A stretch of DNA of 7,606 bases from Deltaproteobacteria bacterium (GCA_019308625.1 JAFDHU010000053.1:6301-13906), one strand, 5' to 3'. Positions 1-5,371 are shown, counted from the first letter of the stretch. The notes: generated from the letters alone by a model not told the origin. A program made the numbers and translations.

Positions 1-857
1 GCCGCCAGACTCTCCGGGCGGTAGTCGCCCACTGCCGCGGCCATGATCAGGGCGTCGCAGGTGGAAAACCGGCTCACCACCTCCCCCATCATATCCAACG
101 CCGAGCGCACCGGGACGAAGTCCACGCCATAGGGCGGTGGCAGGTGGGTGGGGCCGCTGATCAGGGTCACCCGGGCGCCCCGCCGCCAGGCCGCCCGGGC
201 CACAGCGTAGCCCATCTTGCCACTGGAGCGGTTGGTGAGATAGCGCACCGGGTCCAGGTCCTCGTGGGTGGGGCCGGCAGTGACCAGGAGGTAGCGGCCG
301 GCCAGATCCTGAAGGCTCACCAGCCGCGCCAGGGCCTGAAGGATGTTTTCCACCTCCGGCAGGCGGCCAAAGCCCACCGCGCCGCAGGCCAGGGGCCCGG
401 GCTCGGGCTCCAGCACCCACAGGCCCCGCTGCCGCAGGCGGGCCAGATTGTCCTGGACCGTGGGATTGTCATACATTTCACAGTTCATGGCCGGGCAGAC
501 CAAAATGGGCCGGGTGGCGGCCAAGAGAATGGTGGTCAGCAGGTCATCGCCGATGCCGTGGGCCAGCTTGCCGATGAGATTGGCGGTGGCCGGCGCCAGG
601 ACGATGGCGTCCACCTTCTGCCCCAGCCAGATGTGCTCTAGGGGATGGATACCGGGCCCGAACAGGGAGGTGCCCACGGTCTGCCCGGTCAGCGCGGCGA
701 AAGTCAGGGGGGTGACGAATTCGGTGGCGCTTGGGGTCATCACCACCTTGACCTGGGCCCCGTCCGTCACCAGCCGCCGGGCCAGTTCCACCGCCTTGTA
801 GGCCGCAATGCCCCCGGAAACTCCCAGCAAAATTCGTTTGTCAGCGAAGTGCATCAT
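1..857 (-). CDS. coaBC: Bifunctional phosphopantothenoylcysteine decarboxylase / phosphopantothenate-cysteine ligase (CoaBC), C-terminus cut by window edge
   Basis: This enzyme makes 4'-phosphopantetheine for coenzyme A: CoaB joins cysteine to 4'-phosphopantothenate and CoaC, an FMN enzyme, decarboxylates the product. Reading leftwards, 285 complete codons are visible. Residues 1 to about 180 are the flavoprotein CoaC domain, with SGGIAAYK at 14-21, the catalytic His75 in EHIWLG, Asn125 in PAMNCEMY and Cys158 in ACGAVGFGR (the substrate clasp). These fall at the same numbers as in E. coli Dfp. CoaB begins near residue 187 with VTAGPTHEDLDPVRYLTNRS (192-211) and SSGKMG, and the window ends just after AAAVGDYRPE. 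About 120 residues, including the Lys-containing ligase loop, should lie beyond position 1. The start is the first of two adjacent ATGs; GGAAGG at 864-869 sits 6 nt upstream. No convincing promoter was seen in 858-1029, so it may be read through from the upstream hydrolase gene. Confidence 0.97.
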   Translation of the reverse strand, partial: MMHFADKRILLGVSGGIAAYKAVELARRLVTDGAQVKVVMTPSATEFVTPLTFAALTGQTVGTSLFGPGIHPLEHIWLGQKVDAIVLAPATANLIGKLAHGIGDDLLTTILLAATRPILVCPAMNCEMYDNPTVQDNLARLRQRGLWVLEPEPGPLACGAVGFGRLPEVENILQALARLVSLQDLAGRYLLVTAGPTHEDLDPVRYLTNRSSGKMGYAVARAAWRRGARVTLISGPTHLPPPYGVDFVPVRSALDMMGEVVSRFSTCDALIMAAAVGDYRPESLA

Positions 858-1013
858 TTCATGCCTTCCAACAGAAACAGAGTTTGTTTCACAGCAGCCA
901 GAGGCCATAAAATCTGTCCTTGCCAGGGTGAGAACTACAGAAAAGAACCGGATAACAGGCCTGAACCTGCGACCATACAGCCCATGTCATGATGGTTATG
1001 GCCGATTATTCCC

Positions 1014-1029
1014 ACCGAAAACCGAAAAC
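1014..1029. repeat. Heptamer repeat directly after the stop codon of the 1030-1659 gene
   Basis: The 16 bases ACCGAAAACCGAAAAC recur identically at 7019-7034. On the minus strand the copy reads as two GTTTTCG units that begin with the very first base after the TAA stop codon of the metallo-hydrolase gene. The same arrangement follows the amrS stop codon at 6966. There is no long inverted partner nearby, so it is unlikely to be a terminator by itself. It looks like a small dispersed intergenic repeat. Confidence 0.6.
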
Positions 1030-1659
1030 TTAAAAAAACGGATTATATTTCCGCTCCTGGCCGATGGTTGTCGCGGGGCCATGTCCCGGATAGACCACGT
1101 AATGGTCCCCCAGGGGGAAGAGCTTCTGCCGCACCCCGTTGATCAGGGCCTTAAAATCGCCGCCGGGAAAGTCCGTGCGGCCGATGGACCCGGCGAACAG
1201 GGTGTCTCCCACAAAGACCAAGGGCTGGTTTTCCATGACCAGGGAAATGCCCCCCGGAGTATGCCCCGGGGTGTGCAGCACCTTCAGTCGGAACTTCCCG
1301 AAGCTGACGATGTCCCCTTCATTGAGAAGCACGTCGGCCTGGGACCGGCGCACCCTGTTTCCCGTGAAAAACAAAGCCTCCTGGGAGGGCCGGGACAACA
1401 TGGGAGCGTCCAGCGGGTGGATGGCAATGGGCGCCCCGGTGGCCTCCTTCAACGGCTGGTTGGCGTCCACATGGTCAAAATGGCCGTGGGTGTCAATGAT
1501 CAGCTTGAGTTGCAGGCGGTGCTGGTGTAAAACCTGCAAAATTTGGTCTTCATCCCCCCCGGGATCAATAACCACCGCCTCCCTGGTCTCCTCGTCCCCC
1601 AAAACATAGCAATTGGCCTGCAACAAGCCCACAATCAGACATTTTTGGATTAACCCCAT
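1030..1659 (-). CDS. MBL-fold metallo-hydrolase, glyoxalase II-like
   Basis: This is a cytoplasmic 209-residue hydrolase of the metallo-beta-lactamase fold, in the short glyoxalase-II-like branch (YcbL type) that lacks the long C-terminal substrate domain of classical GloB. The metal ligands are all visible: THGHFDHV at 57-64 gives His58, His60, Asp62 and His63; HTPGHTPGG gives His133; FVGDTLFAGSIGRTD gives Asp152; and YPGHGPATTIGQE gives His193. Such proteins hydrolyse thioesters such as S-lactoylglutathione or related thiol adducts; the actual substrate cannot be read from sequence. The start is the ATG before GLIQKCLIVG, with AAAGGG about 5 nt upstream; a longer frame to 1719 lacks family similarity. 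It lies 67 nt downstream of the LysE-type gene on the same strand, so the two may be co-transcribed. Confidence 0.93.
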   Translation of the reverse strand: MGLIQKCLIVGLLQANCYVLGDEETREAVVIDPGGDEDQILQVLHQHRLQLKLIIDTHGHFDHVDANQPLKEATGAPIAIHPLDAPMLSRPSQEALFFTGNRVRRSQADVLLNEGDIVSFGKFRLKVLHTPGHTPGGISLVMENQPLVFVGDTLFAGSIGRTDFPGGDFKALINGVRQKLFPLGDHYVVYPGHGPATTIGQERKYNPFF

Positions 1660-1683
1660 GCATGCCCTTTCTTGCCGAATGAA

Positions 1684-1698
1684 ATTCTCAGGGAGAAT
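1684..1698. repeat. Short perfect hairpin between the LysE-type and hydrolase genes
   Basis: ATTCTC-AGG-GAGAAT is a perfect 6-bp stem with a 3-nt loop in the 67-nt gap between two co-directional genes. No T-run follows it on the minus strand, so it is more likely a processing or pausing structure, or chance, than a terminator. Confidence 0.3.
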
Positions 1699-1726
1699 AA
1701 GTTGCTTTCCGACAAACAACCTGCAG

Positions 1727-2389
1727 TCAGGCTGGCAGGGCCGCCAGCAGAAATTTCACTCCCTGAATCCCGAAGTAGCCGCCGAAAGCCACCAGGAACA
1801 CCCCGCAGCCAGCCAGGAAGCCGCGGTAGAGCTTGTCCGAAAGAAAATGCCGACCCTGGGCCACCGCGGCGGACACCAGGCTGTACCAGGCAAAGTCGGC
1901 CAGAATGTGCCCGATAAAAAACAAAAATACCCCGAAGAGGCCGAATTTGGCGGAAAACAGGACGTAACCCAGGCCGATGGTGAGCCACCACAGGAGCCAG
2001 TAAGGGTTGGCCAGGCTCATGAGCACCCCGGCCCATACCGGGTGCAGGCCGCCGGCGGTCTGGGAGTCAAATTCCAAGCGACTGTGGCGGGAGGCTTTGA
2101 CCAGTCCCAGCCCCATCCAAGCCAGCACCCCGGCGCCGCTCAGGCCCACCACCCCCAAAATCCAGGGTCGGTGCAGCCAAGCCCCCAGTCCGATGAGGAG
2201 CAGGAGCACCAAGGCCAGCTCCAAGGCGGCATGACCCACGATAATCAGCGGGCCGGCCCAGAAGCCCCGGCGGGCAGATTCCCCCACCGTCACGGTGAGC
2301 AGGGGCCCGGGCATCATGGCTCCCGACAGGGCCACCACAAAAGAGGTAACCGGCACCCCCGCCAGAATCCATATGTCGATGGAATTCAT
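1727..2389 (-). CDS. LysE family translocator (amino-acid/metabolite exporter)
   Basis: This is a 220-residue inner-membrane protein of the LysE/RhtB exporter superfamily, which pumps amino acids or related small molecules out of the cell. It is almost entirely hydrophobic, with about six predicted spans. The family signature near the N-terminus is seen as LSGAMMPGPLLTVTVGESAR (21-40), with the conserved PGP at 27-29. The second half carries ANPYWLLWW (127-135) and the family-like FFIGHILADFAWYS (157-170). A short polar loop at about 98-115 separates the halves, as in the family. The chosen ATG begins MNSIDIW; an in-frame TTG three codons upstream (2398) is possible, since neither has a strong ribosome binding site (GGAT 3 nt before the ATG). 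The substrate cannot be inferred. The intrinsic terminator upstream (2520-2565) suggests this gene has its own promoter. Confidence 0.9.
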   Translation of the reverse strand: MNSIDIWILAGVPVTSFVVALSGAMMPGPLLTVTVGESARRGFWAGPLIIVGHAALELALVLLLLIGLGAWLHRPWILGVVGLSGAGVLAWMGLGLVKASRHSRLEFDSQTAGGLHPVWAGVLMSLANPYWLLWWLTIGLGYVLFSAKFGLFGVFLFFIGHILADFAWYSLVSAAVAQGRHFLSDKLYRGFLAGCGVFLVAFGGYFGIQGVKFLLAALPA

Positions 2390-2416
2390 ACTATCCAAAG
2401 GCCTTGATTTGACGGC

Positions 2417-2444
2417 TTAATAGTATCACAGGGAGGGCAGGCAA
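2417..2444 (-). promoter_or_regulatory. Candidate promoter for the LysE-type gene
   Basis: On the minus strand TTGCCT (2439-2444) and TATTAA (2417-2422) are separated by 16 nt, each matching 4 of 6 sigma-70 consensus bases. It lies between the upstream gene's terminator and the LysE-type start, where a promoter is expected. The match is modest. Confidence 0.3.
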
Positions 2445-2519
2445 CCAAGGAGAAATCAAAGGAAAAGCCTGGCCGCGGACTCCTGGCGGAACCAAGGCCC
2501 TCCAGGGGAAGGGAGGGGC

Positions 2520-2565
2520 AAAAAAGAAACCCCCGGCTCACCTTCAGGAAGGCGCAGCCCGGGGG
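2520..2565 (-). terminator. Rho-independent terminator of the isochorismatase-fold gene
   Basis: On the minus strand, starting about 14 nt after the TAG stop, CCCCCGGGCT (2556-2565) pairs with AGCCGGGGG (2530-2538) in nine base pairs with one bulged base. A small CCTT/AAGG hairpin nests in the loop. The T-rich tract TTTCTTTTTT (2520-2529) follows immediately. A GC-rich stem plus U-tract right after a stop codon is the classic form. Confidence 0.85.
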
Positions 2566-2578
2566 GGCGAGAGGGGAG

Positions 2579-3100
2579 CTAAACCACTTTGGCCCCGAAC
2601 ACGCGTTCCATATGCTTCAGGGCAAAGGCATGGGCCTGGGGGTCAAAATCCGCCACCCCGTCTTTGTACACCACCACGGAAAATTTCCGGTAAAACAGCT
2701 CCTTTACCGTCTCCATGACGCAGATCGAGGTGCACACCCCCATCACCCCCACTTCTTCCACCTGCTCCCGCCGCAGCAGGTCCTCCAGCCCCGTCTGATA
2801 AAAGCCGCTGTAGCTGGTTTTTTCCACCCGGTGGTCTCCGGGCTGGGGCACCAATTCAGGGATGACCTCGGCGCCCCAGGTGCCTTTGACTGCATGAAGC
2901 CCGAAAAGCCTGAACTCCCCGTTTTCCGGGTCATGAGCATCGCACAGGAAAATCACCAAGTCGCCCGCGGCCCGGCCCTCTTCAATTTTCTTGGCGATAA
3001 AGGGGATGATTTCCCGGCCGGCCGGGCCCACATACAGGGCCCCCTGGGGATCTATGAAATCATTCAGCATGTCAGCCACAATCAAGGCCTTTTTGCCCAT
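2579..3100 (-). CDS. Isochorismatase-family cysteine hydrolase, nicotinamidase-like
   Basis: This 173-residue protein has the isochorismatase/nicotinamidase fold, cytoplasmic cysteine hydrolases acting on amide or vinyl-ether bonds. The triad is present: Asp10 in IVADMLNDF, Lys94 in VEKTSYSGF, and Cys127 in GVCTSICVMET. It also keeps the nicotinamidase metal-site pattern, CDAHDPE (Asp54 and His56) and LHAVKGTWGAE (His69), which plain isochorismatases usually lack. That points to a nicotinamidase-type activity (nicotinamide to nicotinate in NAD salvage). It is shorter than typical PncA, so a related amidase remains possible and no gene symbol is given. The start is the ATG at 3100: AAGGAGG lies 5 nt upstream, whereas a GTG two codons earlier overlaps that site. 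A terminator follows the gene, and the upstream gap holds a possible promoter, so it is probably monocistronic. Confidence 0.92.
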   Translation of the reverse strand: MGKKALIVADMLNDFIDPQGALYVGPAGREIIPFIAKKIEEGRAAGDLVIFLCDAHDPENGEFRLFGLHAVKGTWGAEVIPELVPQPGDHRVEKTSYSGFYQTGLEDLLRREQVEEVGVMGVCTSICVMETVKELFYRKFSVVVYKDGVADFDPQAHAFALKHMERVFGAKVV

Positions 3101-3105
3101 GTGCA

Positions 3106-3112
3106 CCTCCTT
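3106..3112 (-). promoter_or_regulatory. Strong Shine-Dalgarno site fixing the start at 3100
   Basis: AAGGAGG on the minus strand, 5 nt before the ATG at 3100. It overlaps the alternative in-frame GTG at 3106, which rules that start out. Confidence 0.85.
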
Positions 3113-3131
3113 GCACCACCCTGTTCCCTAC

Positions 3132-3160
3132 ATGTTAGGACAACCCAGGAGGTGATGCAA
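3132..3160 (-). promoter_or_regulatory. Candidate promoter for the isochorismatase-fold gene
   Basis: On the minus strand TTGCAT (3155-3160) and TAACAT (3132-3137) are 17 nt apart, matching 3 and 4 of 6 consensus bases. Spacing and position, about 30 nt before the start codon, are right, but the hexamers are weak. Confidence 0.3.
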
Positions 3161-3244
3161 GAGAAGCTTGGCAGCTGGCCAAAATAGTCACGGCCCCGAG
3201 GAGAAGGAGACTCCAAGGCCGGCTTCCCTGGCCGGGATTCCCCC

Positions 3245-3688
3245 TCAGGTGAACAAGCACAGGTTGGCGTCCTTGGCGTATCTCACAAAATCCTCCGCGG
3301 TCCAGACGGGAACGCCATCTAGCAGTTCCTCTTCCTTGATTTCCATCATGTCCACGGTCATTTTGCAGGCGATGAGTTCCACCCCCTCAAGTTGGGCCAT
3401 CTCCATGAGTTCGGGCAGGGAGGGGATGTGAGCCTTCTCGGCCTTTTTCTTCATCATGGCTGTGGCCAGGCTGGACATGCCGGGCACCGCGCCCATGACT
3501 CCCGGAGGGATGAATTTGGCCTTTTCCACCCCGCCCCGGCGTACCAGATTAATGCCCATGAAGGTGTAGAACACTTTGGCCTCCATGCCCAGCCGGGCGG
3601 CGTTGATGCCCAGGATGAGCGCCGGGTAGGCGCCGTCCAGGGTGTTCCGGGAACAGATGAAACAAGCCTTTTCCTTTTTTTCATTCAC
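3245..3688 (-). CDS. DsrE/DsrF/DrsH-like (DsrE2) family protein
   Basis: This 147-residue protein belongs to the DsrE2 (DrsE_2) branch of the DsrE/F/H superfamily, small proteins that carry persulfide sulfur in sulfur-relay pathways, often with TusA or rhodaneses. Visible hallmarks are the N-terminal ACFICSRNTLDGAYPALILG (8-27), the segment GMEAKVFYTFMGI (34-46), the Met/Lys-rich middle with PGVMGAVPGMSSLATAMMKK (62-81), and ELIACKMTVDMMEIK (104-118), whose Cys108 is at the usual sulfur-carrying position. The start is the GTG at 3688: GGAG lies 8 nt upstream and family similarity begins there. An extension to 3799 is low-complexity and lacks a ribosome binding site. It lies 124 nt after the ArsR-type regulator on the same strand, so it is probably in that operon. 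Its partner and sulfur donor are not evident here. Confidence 0.9.
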   Translation of the reverse strand: MNEKKEKACFICSRNTLDGAYPALILGINAARLGMEAKVFYTFMGINLVRRGGVEKAKFIPPGVMGAVPGMSSLATAMMKKKAEKAHIPSLPELMEMAQLEGVELIACKMTVDMMEIKEEELLDGVPVWTAEDFVRYAKDANLCLFT

Positions 3689-3696
3689 TTGGCCTT

Positions 3697-3703
3697 CTCC
3701 TTT
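3697..3703 (-). promoter_or_regulatory. Shine-Dalgarno site supporting the GTG start at 3688
   Basis: AAAGGAG on the minus strand ends 8 nt before the GTG. It supports this rare start codon over TTG/ATG codons at 3799/3796, which have no such site. An out-of-frame ATG at 3684 is 12 nt away and encodes no recognisable protein. Confidence 0.8.
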
Positions 3704-3812
3704 GGGTGACCGGTGAGGCAAGTCGGAGCCGCCCTGGCGAAACCGCAATCCGCTGCCTCCAGCCGGCGCCGAGGACGCCGCCGGACCTTCAACCATCAAC
3801 GGTTCTGCCGCC

Positions 3813-4118
3813 TCAATCTTTGCAGAACAGCTCCCGGGTAAGATCCAGCAGCCGCATCACCCGGGGCTCCTTGACCCGGTAAAACACCTGCTGGGCCACT
3901 CGTCGGGACTCCAGGATTTCCTTATCCTTAAGCAGGTTCAGGTGCTGGGAGACGCTGGATTGCGAGGCGTTCACCAGTCTCTCCAGCTCCTGGACCGAGC
4001 GCTCGCCCTCCCCCAGCAGATGGATGAGCCAAAGCCGGGTGGGGTGCGCCAGGACCCTCAGACAGCGGGCGGCTTTCTCCAGGCGGTCTGCGGTGAGTTG
4101 CTCCGTTCCTGCTTGCAT
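3813..4118 (-). CDS. ArsR/SmtB-family winged-helix transcriptional regulator
   Basis: This 101-residue repressor of the ArsR/SmtB family binds operator DNA as a dimer and releases it on sensing a metal, metalloid or reactive thiol. Typical features are CLRVLAHPTRLWLIHLLGEG (19-38), the recognition-helix region LVNASQSSVSQHLNLLKDKE (48-67), and the wing ILESRRVAQQVFYRV (68-82). The usual metal sites are missing: there is no ELCVCDL in helix 3 and no His/Asp cluster in the last helix. The only cysteines are Cys19 (helix 1) and Cys99 (third residue from the end), which could form an alpha-1/alpha-5 sensor pair across the dimer; that is inference. The ATG at 4118 has no Shine-Dalgarno and lies about 9 nt from a -10 hexamer, so the mRNA may be leaderless. 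It heads a minus-strand run with the DsrE2 gene and faces away from the CxxC/polyferredoxin pair. Confidence 0.93.
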   Translation of the reverse strand: MQAGTEQLTADRLEKAARCLRVLAHPTRLWLIHLLGEGERSVQELERLVNASQSSVSQHLNLLKDKEILESRRVAQQVFYRVKEPRVMRLLDLTRELFCKD

Positions 4119-4155
4119 TTGAGTATTATAATATTTATGAATTACAATATGTCAA
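4119..4155. promoter_or_regulatory. Interlocked divergent promoters with an ArsR-type operator dyad
   Basis: Minus strand: TTGACA (4150-4155, perfect -35) is followed after 16 nt by TATTAT (4128-4133), with an overlapping TATAAT at 4125-4130 giving 19 nt. Plus strand: TTGAGT (4119-4124) is followed after 18 nt by TACAAT (4143-4148). The two promoters occupy the same 37 bp in opposite directions. Between them lies a dyad, ATTATAAT (4125-4132), 8 nt, ATTACAAT (4141-4148), with 7 of 8 positions symmetrical. A dimeric ArsR protein bound here would cover both -10 elements. Divergence from the regulator gene makes autoregulation plus control of the rightward genes the natural reading. Confidence 0.55.
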
Positions 4156-4173
4156 TAAGTAAAAGGAGAAAAT

Positions 4174-4353
4174 ATGAAAATTATCCCTCCCCTCTTGCCC
4201 GCGGTGTCCGAGTATAATAATTTTTGCAGGAGACGCCGTCTTTCCCTACCCAGCCTCGGCGCTCCAGGAGGTCTGAGATGCCCCGCAAAGCCATTGCGCT
4301 CATTATTTTTTTTCTGCTGCTGTTTCTTTTGGGGGTCAACACCGGCGATATAG
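4174..4353 (+). CDS. Possible small leader ORF upstream of and overlapping the CxxC mini-gene
   Basis: A 59-codon frame begins MKIIPPLLPAVSEYNNF and has a very good ribosome binding site, AAGGAG at 4163-4168, 5 nt from the ATG. It is the first start codon after the rightward promoter proposed at 4119-4148. It then runs out of frame over the start of the 4278 gene and ends TAG at 4353. The later part (poly-Arg, poly-Phe/Cys) looks like a shadow translation of the membrane gene, so only the initiation region seems meaningful. It may be a regulatory leader peptide or the remnant of a lost gene. No family is recognised. Confidence 0.25.
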   Translation: MKIIPPLLPAVSEYNNFCRRRRLSLPSLGAPGGLRCPAKPLRSLFFFCCCFFWGSTPAI

Positions 4354-4409
4354 AGTATCTCATGAACCTGGGAAGCACCATCTGCCTGGCCTGCATCGGG
4401 GTAGGATGA
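4278..4409 (+). CDS. Small single-span membrane protein with C-terminal CxxC (CD1871A-like)
   Basis: This is a 43-residue protein: a short basic start (MPRK), one hydrophobic span at about 5-19 (AIALIIFFLLLFLLG), a polar linker NTGDIEYLMNLGST, and the tail ICLACIGVG, whose two cysteines (Cys36 and Cys39) form a CxxC. From memory it resembles the CD1871A-type small membrane proteins that end in ICLECIGIG and occur beside 4Fe-4S binding proteins; this was not searched. The charge pattern would put the N-terminus in the cytoplasm and the CxxC outside. Initiation is well supported by AGGAGG at 4266-4271, 6 nt before the ATG. The TGA stop is immediately followed by the ATG of the polyferredoxin gene, so the pair is surely co-translated and probably functionally linked. 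A heme, metal or disulfide role is possible but unproven. Confidence 0.75.
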   Translation: MPRKAIALIIFFLLLFLLGVNTGDIEYLMNLGSTICLACIGVG

Positions 4410-5318
4410 ATGTCGGCCTTCCGGCGGTTCATCCAGACCGTGGTGGCCCTGGGGACCAACTCTTATTTGTTGTTTCCCTTCGGTGGTCCCGTCATCTATC
4501 AGGGCCCCCTCAAGGCCATCTGCCATCCCGGCCTCAACTGTTACTCTTGTCCCGCCGCTCTGTTTTCCTGTCCGGTGGGTGCAATCCAGAACTTCATCGC
4601 CAGCATCCGCTACACCTCCTCGGGGGCCTTTCCCTATACCGGGGCCATGGTGTTGGGCTACTTGGGCTTCATCGGCACCCTGGTGGGCCGCCTGCCCTGC
4701 GGCTGGCTCTGCCCCTTCGGCTTCATCCAGGACCTGCTTTACAAGATTCCCACCCCCAAGTTCTCCCTATGGCCTCCTTTGCGGTACCTCCGGTACGTCG
4801 TCCTGGTGGTGACGGTGATCCTTATGCCCCTGTTGCTCATTGACCACTTCGGTTTGGGGCATCCCTGGTTCTGCAAACTCATCTGCCCGGCCGGCACCCT
4901 CACCGCGGCCTTGCCTCTGCTGGCTCTGAAACCCTCACTGTGGCAGACTTTGGGCTTTTATTTCTGGAACAAGTTCATCATCATGGCCCTGGTCCTCGTC
5001 CTGACGGTGTTCATCAGCCGGTTCTTCTGCCGCACCCTGTGTCCCCTGGGGGCCTTCTACGGGCTGTTCAACCGCACTACCCTTATCCGGGTGGAATATA
5101 TTGAAGGCAACTGCGTGCACTGCCAATCCTGCGTCAAGGTGTGCCCCACCGGGGTAGCGGCCTATCGGGACCAGGGCAGCCCTGATTGCATCATGTGTCT
5201 CAAATGCGTGGATGCCTGTAAATTCCGGGCTCTGAATTTCGGGCTCAGGTATTTCAGTAATGCTGCCAGCCCCCCAACGGTCAAGGAGCCGCCCCGGCGC
5301 CCCGGAAAAAATGCTTGA
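4410..5318 (+). CDS. NapH-like membrane polyferredoxin (4Fe-4S binding protein)
   Basis: This 302-residue inner-membrane iron-sulfur protein should pass electrons between the membrane (quinol pool) and an unidentified partner, as NapH does. An N-terminal cysteine cluster, CHPGLNCYSCPAALFSC, gives Cys38, 44, 47 and 54. Then come three CxxxCP motifs: CGWLCPFG (Cys97/101), CKLICPAG (Cys155/159) and CRTLCPLG (Cys207/211). Hydrophobic spans lie at about 73-93, 127-144 and 189-206, with a weaker one at 7-24. The C-terminal domain holds two 4Fe-4S sites: CVHCQSCVKVCP (Cys235, 238, 241, 245) and CIMCLKCVDAC (Cys260, 263, 266, 270). The start directly follows the stop of the CxxC mini-gene. No NapG, NosR or other known partner is present. 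Its last codons contain the -35 box of the next gene's promoter. Confidence 0.93.
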   Translation: MSAFRRFIQTVVALGTNSYLLFPFGGPVIYQGPLKAICHPGLNCYSCPAALFSCPVGAIQNFIASIRYTSSGAFPYTGAMVLGYLGFIGTLVGRLPCGWLCPFGFIQDLLYKIPTPKFSLWPPLRYLRYVVLVVTVILMPLLLIDHFGLGHPWFCKLICPAGTLTAALPLLALKPSLWQTLGFYFWNKFIIMALVLVLTVFISRFFCRTLCPLGAFYGLFNRTTLIRVEYIEGNCVHCQSCVKVCPTGVAAYRDQGSPDCIMCLKCVDACKFRALNFGLRYFSNAASPPTVKEPPRRPGKNA

Positions 5319-5343
5319 CACCGATTGCCTATTTATTTACCAT
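5315..5343 (+). promoter_or_regulatory. Promoter of the HU/IHF-type gene, overlapping the preceding stop codon
   Basis: TTGACA (5315-5320, perfect -35) is followed by exactly 17 nt and TACCAT (5338-5343, 4 of 6). The TGA stop of the polyferredoxin gene (5316-5318) lies inside the -35 box. Transcription would start near 5350, leaving a leader of about 40 nt. Confidence 0.6.
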
Positions 5344-5371
5344 TATTAACAGCTTAACGAACCGACCAACC

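Noticed and set aside
144..992. Open frames on the plus strand (144-641, 343-801, 645-992)
   Set aside because: They lie opposite coaBC, whose catalytic motifs are intact on the minus strand. The Gly/Gln/Pro-rich translations match no family.
808..2407. Long plus-strand frames opposite the hydrolase and LysE-type genes (808-1530, 1139-1609, 1613-2407)
   Set aside because: They are antisense shadows in GC-rich DNA. The minus-strand proteins carry complete family motifs, and these translations are low-complexity.
2612..3187. Plus-strand frame opposite the isochorismatase-fold gene
   Set aside because: It is an antisense shadow, Pro/His/Leu-rich, and extends through the other gene's promoter and ribosome binding site.
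3219..3235. CCGGC-N7-GCCGG hairpin after the DsrE2 gene considered as a terminator
   Set aside because: The stem is only 5 bp and no T-run follows on the minus strand; such short GC stems are common in this DNA.
3689..3799. N-terminal extension of the DsrE2 protein to a TTG/ATG at 3799/3796
   Set aside because: There is no ribosome binding site there. The extension is Gly/Ser/Pro-rich and unlike the family, and the GTG at 3688 has a good site.
4213..4218. TATAAT as a plus-strand -10 box for the CxxC/polyferredoxin pair
   Set aside because: No -35 sequence lies at 16-18 nt (the nearest TTG hexamer is 12 nt away) and there is no extended -10. It is kept only as an alternative to the 4119-4148 promoter.
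4406..4843. Plus-strand frame starting at ATG 4406, overlapping the polyferredoxin
   Set aside because: It is in the wrong phase. The polyferredoxin frame from 4410 keeps all the cysteine motifs, while this one is Pro/Leu/His-rich.
4935..5321. Minus-strand frame opposite the polyferredoxin C-terminus
   Set aside because: It is antisense to the two 4Fe-4S motifs, with no recognisable domain or start signals.
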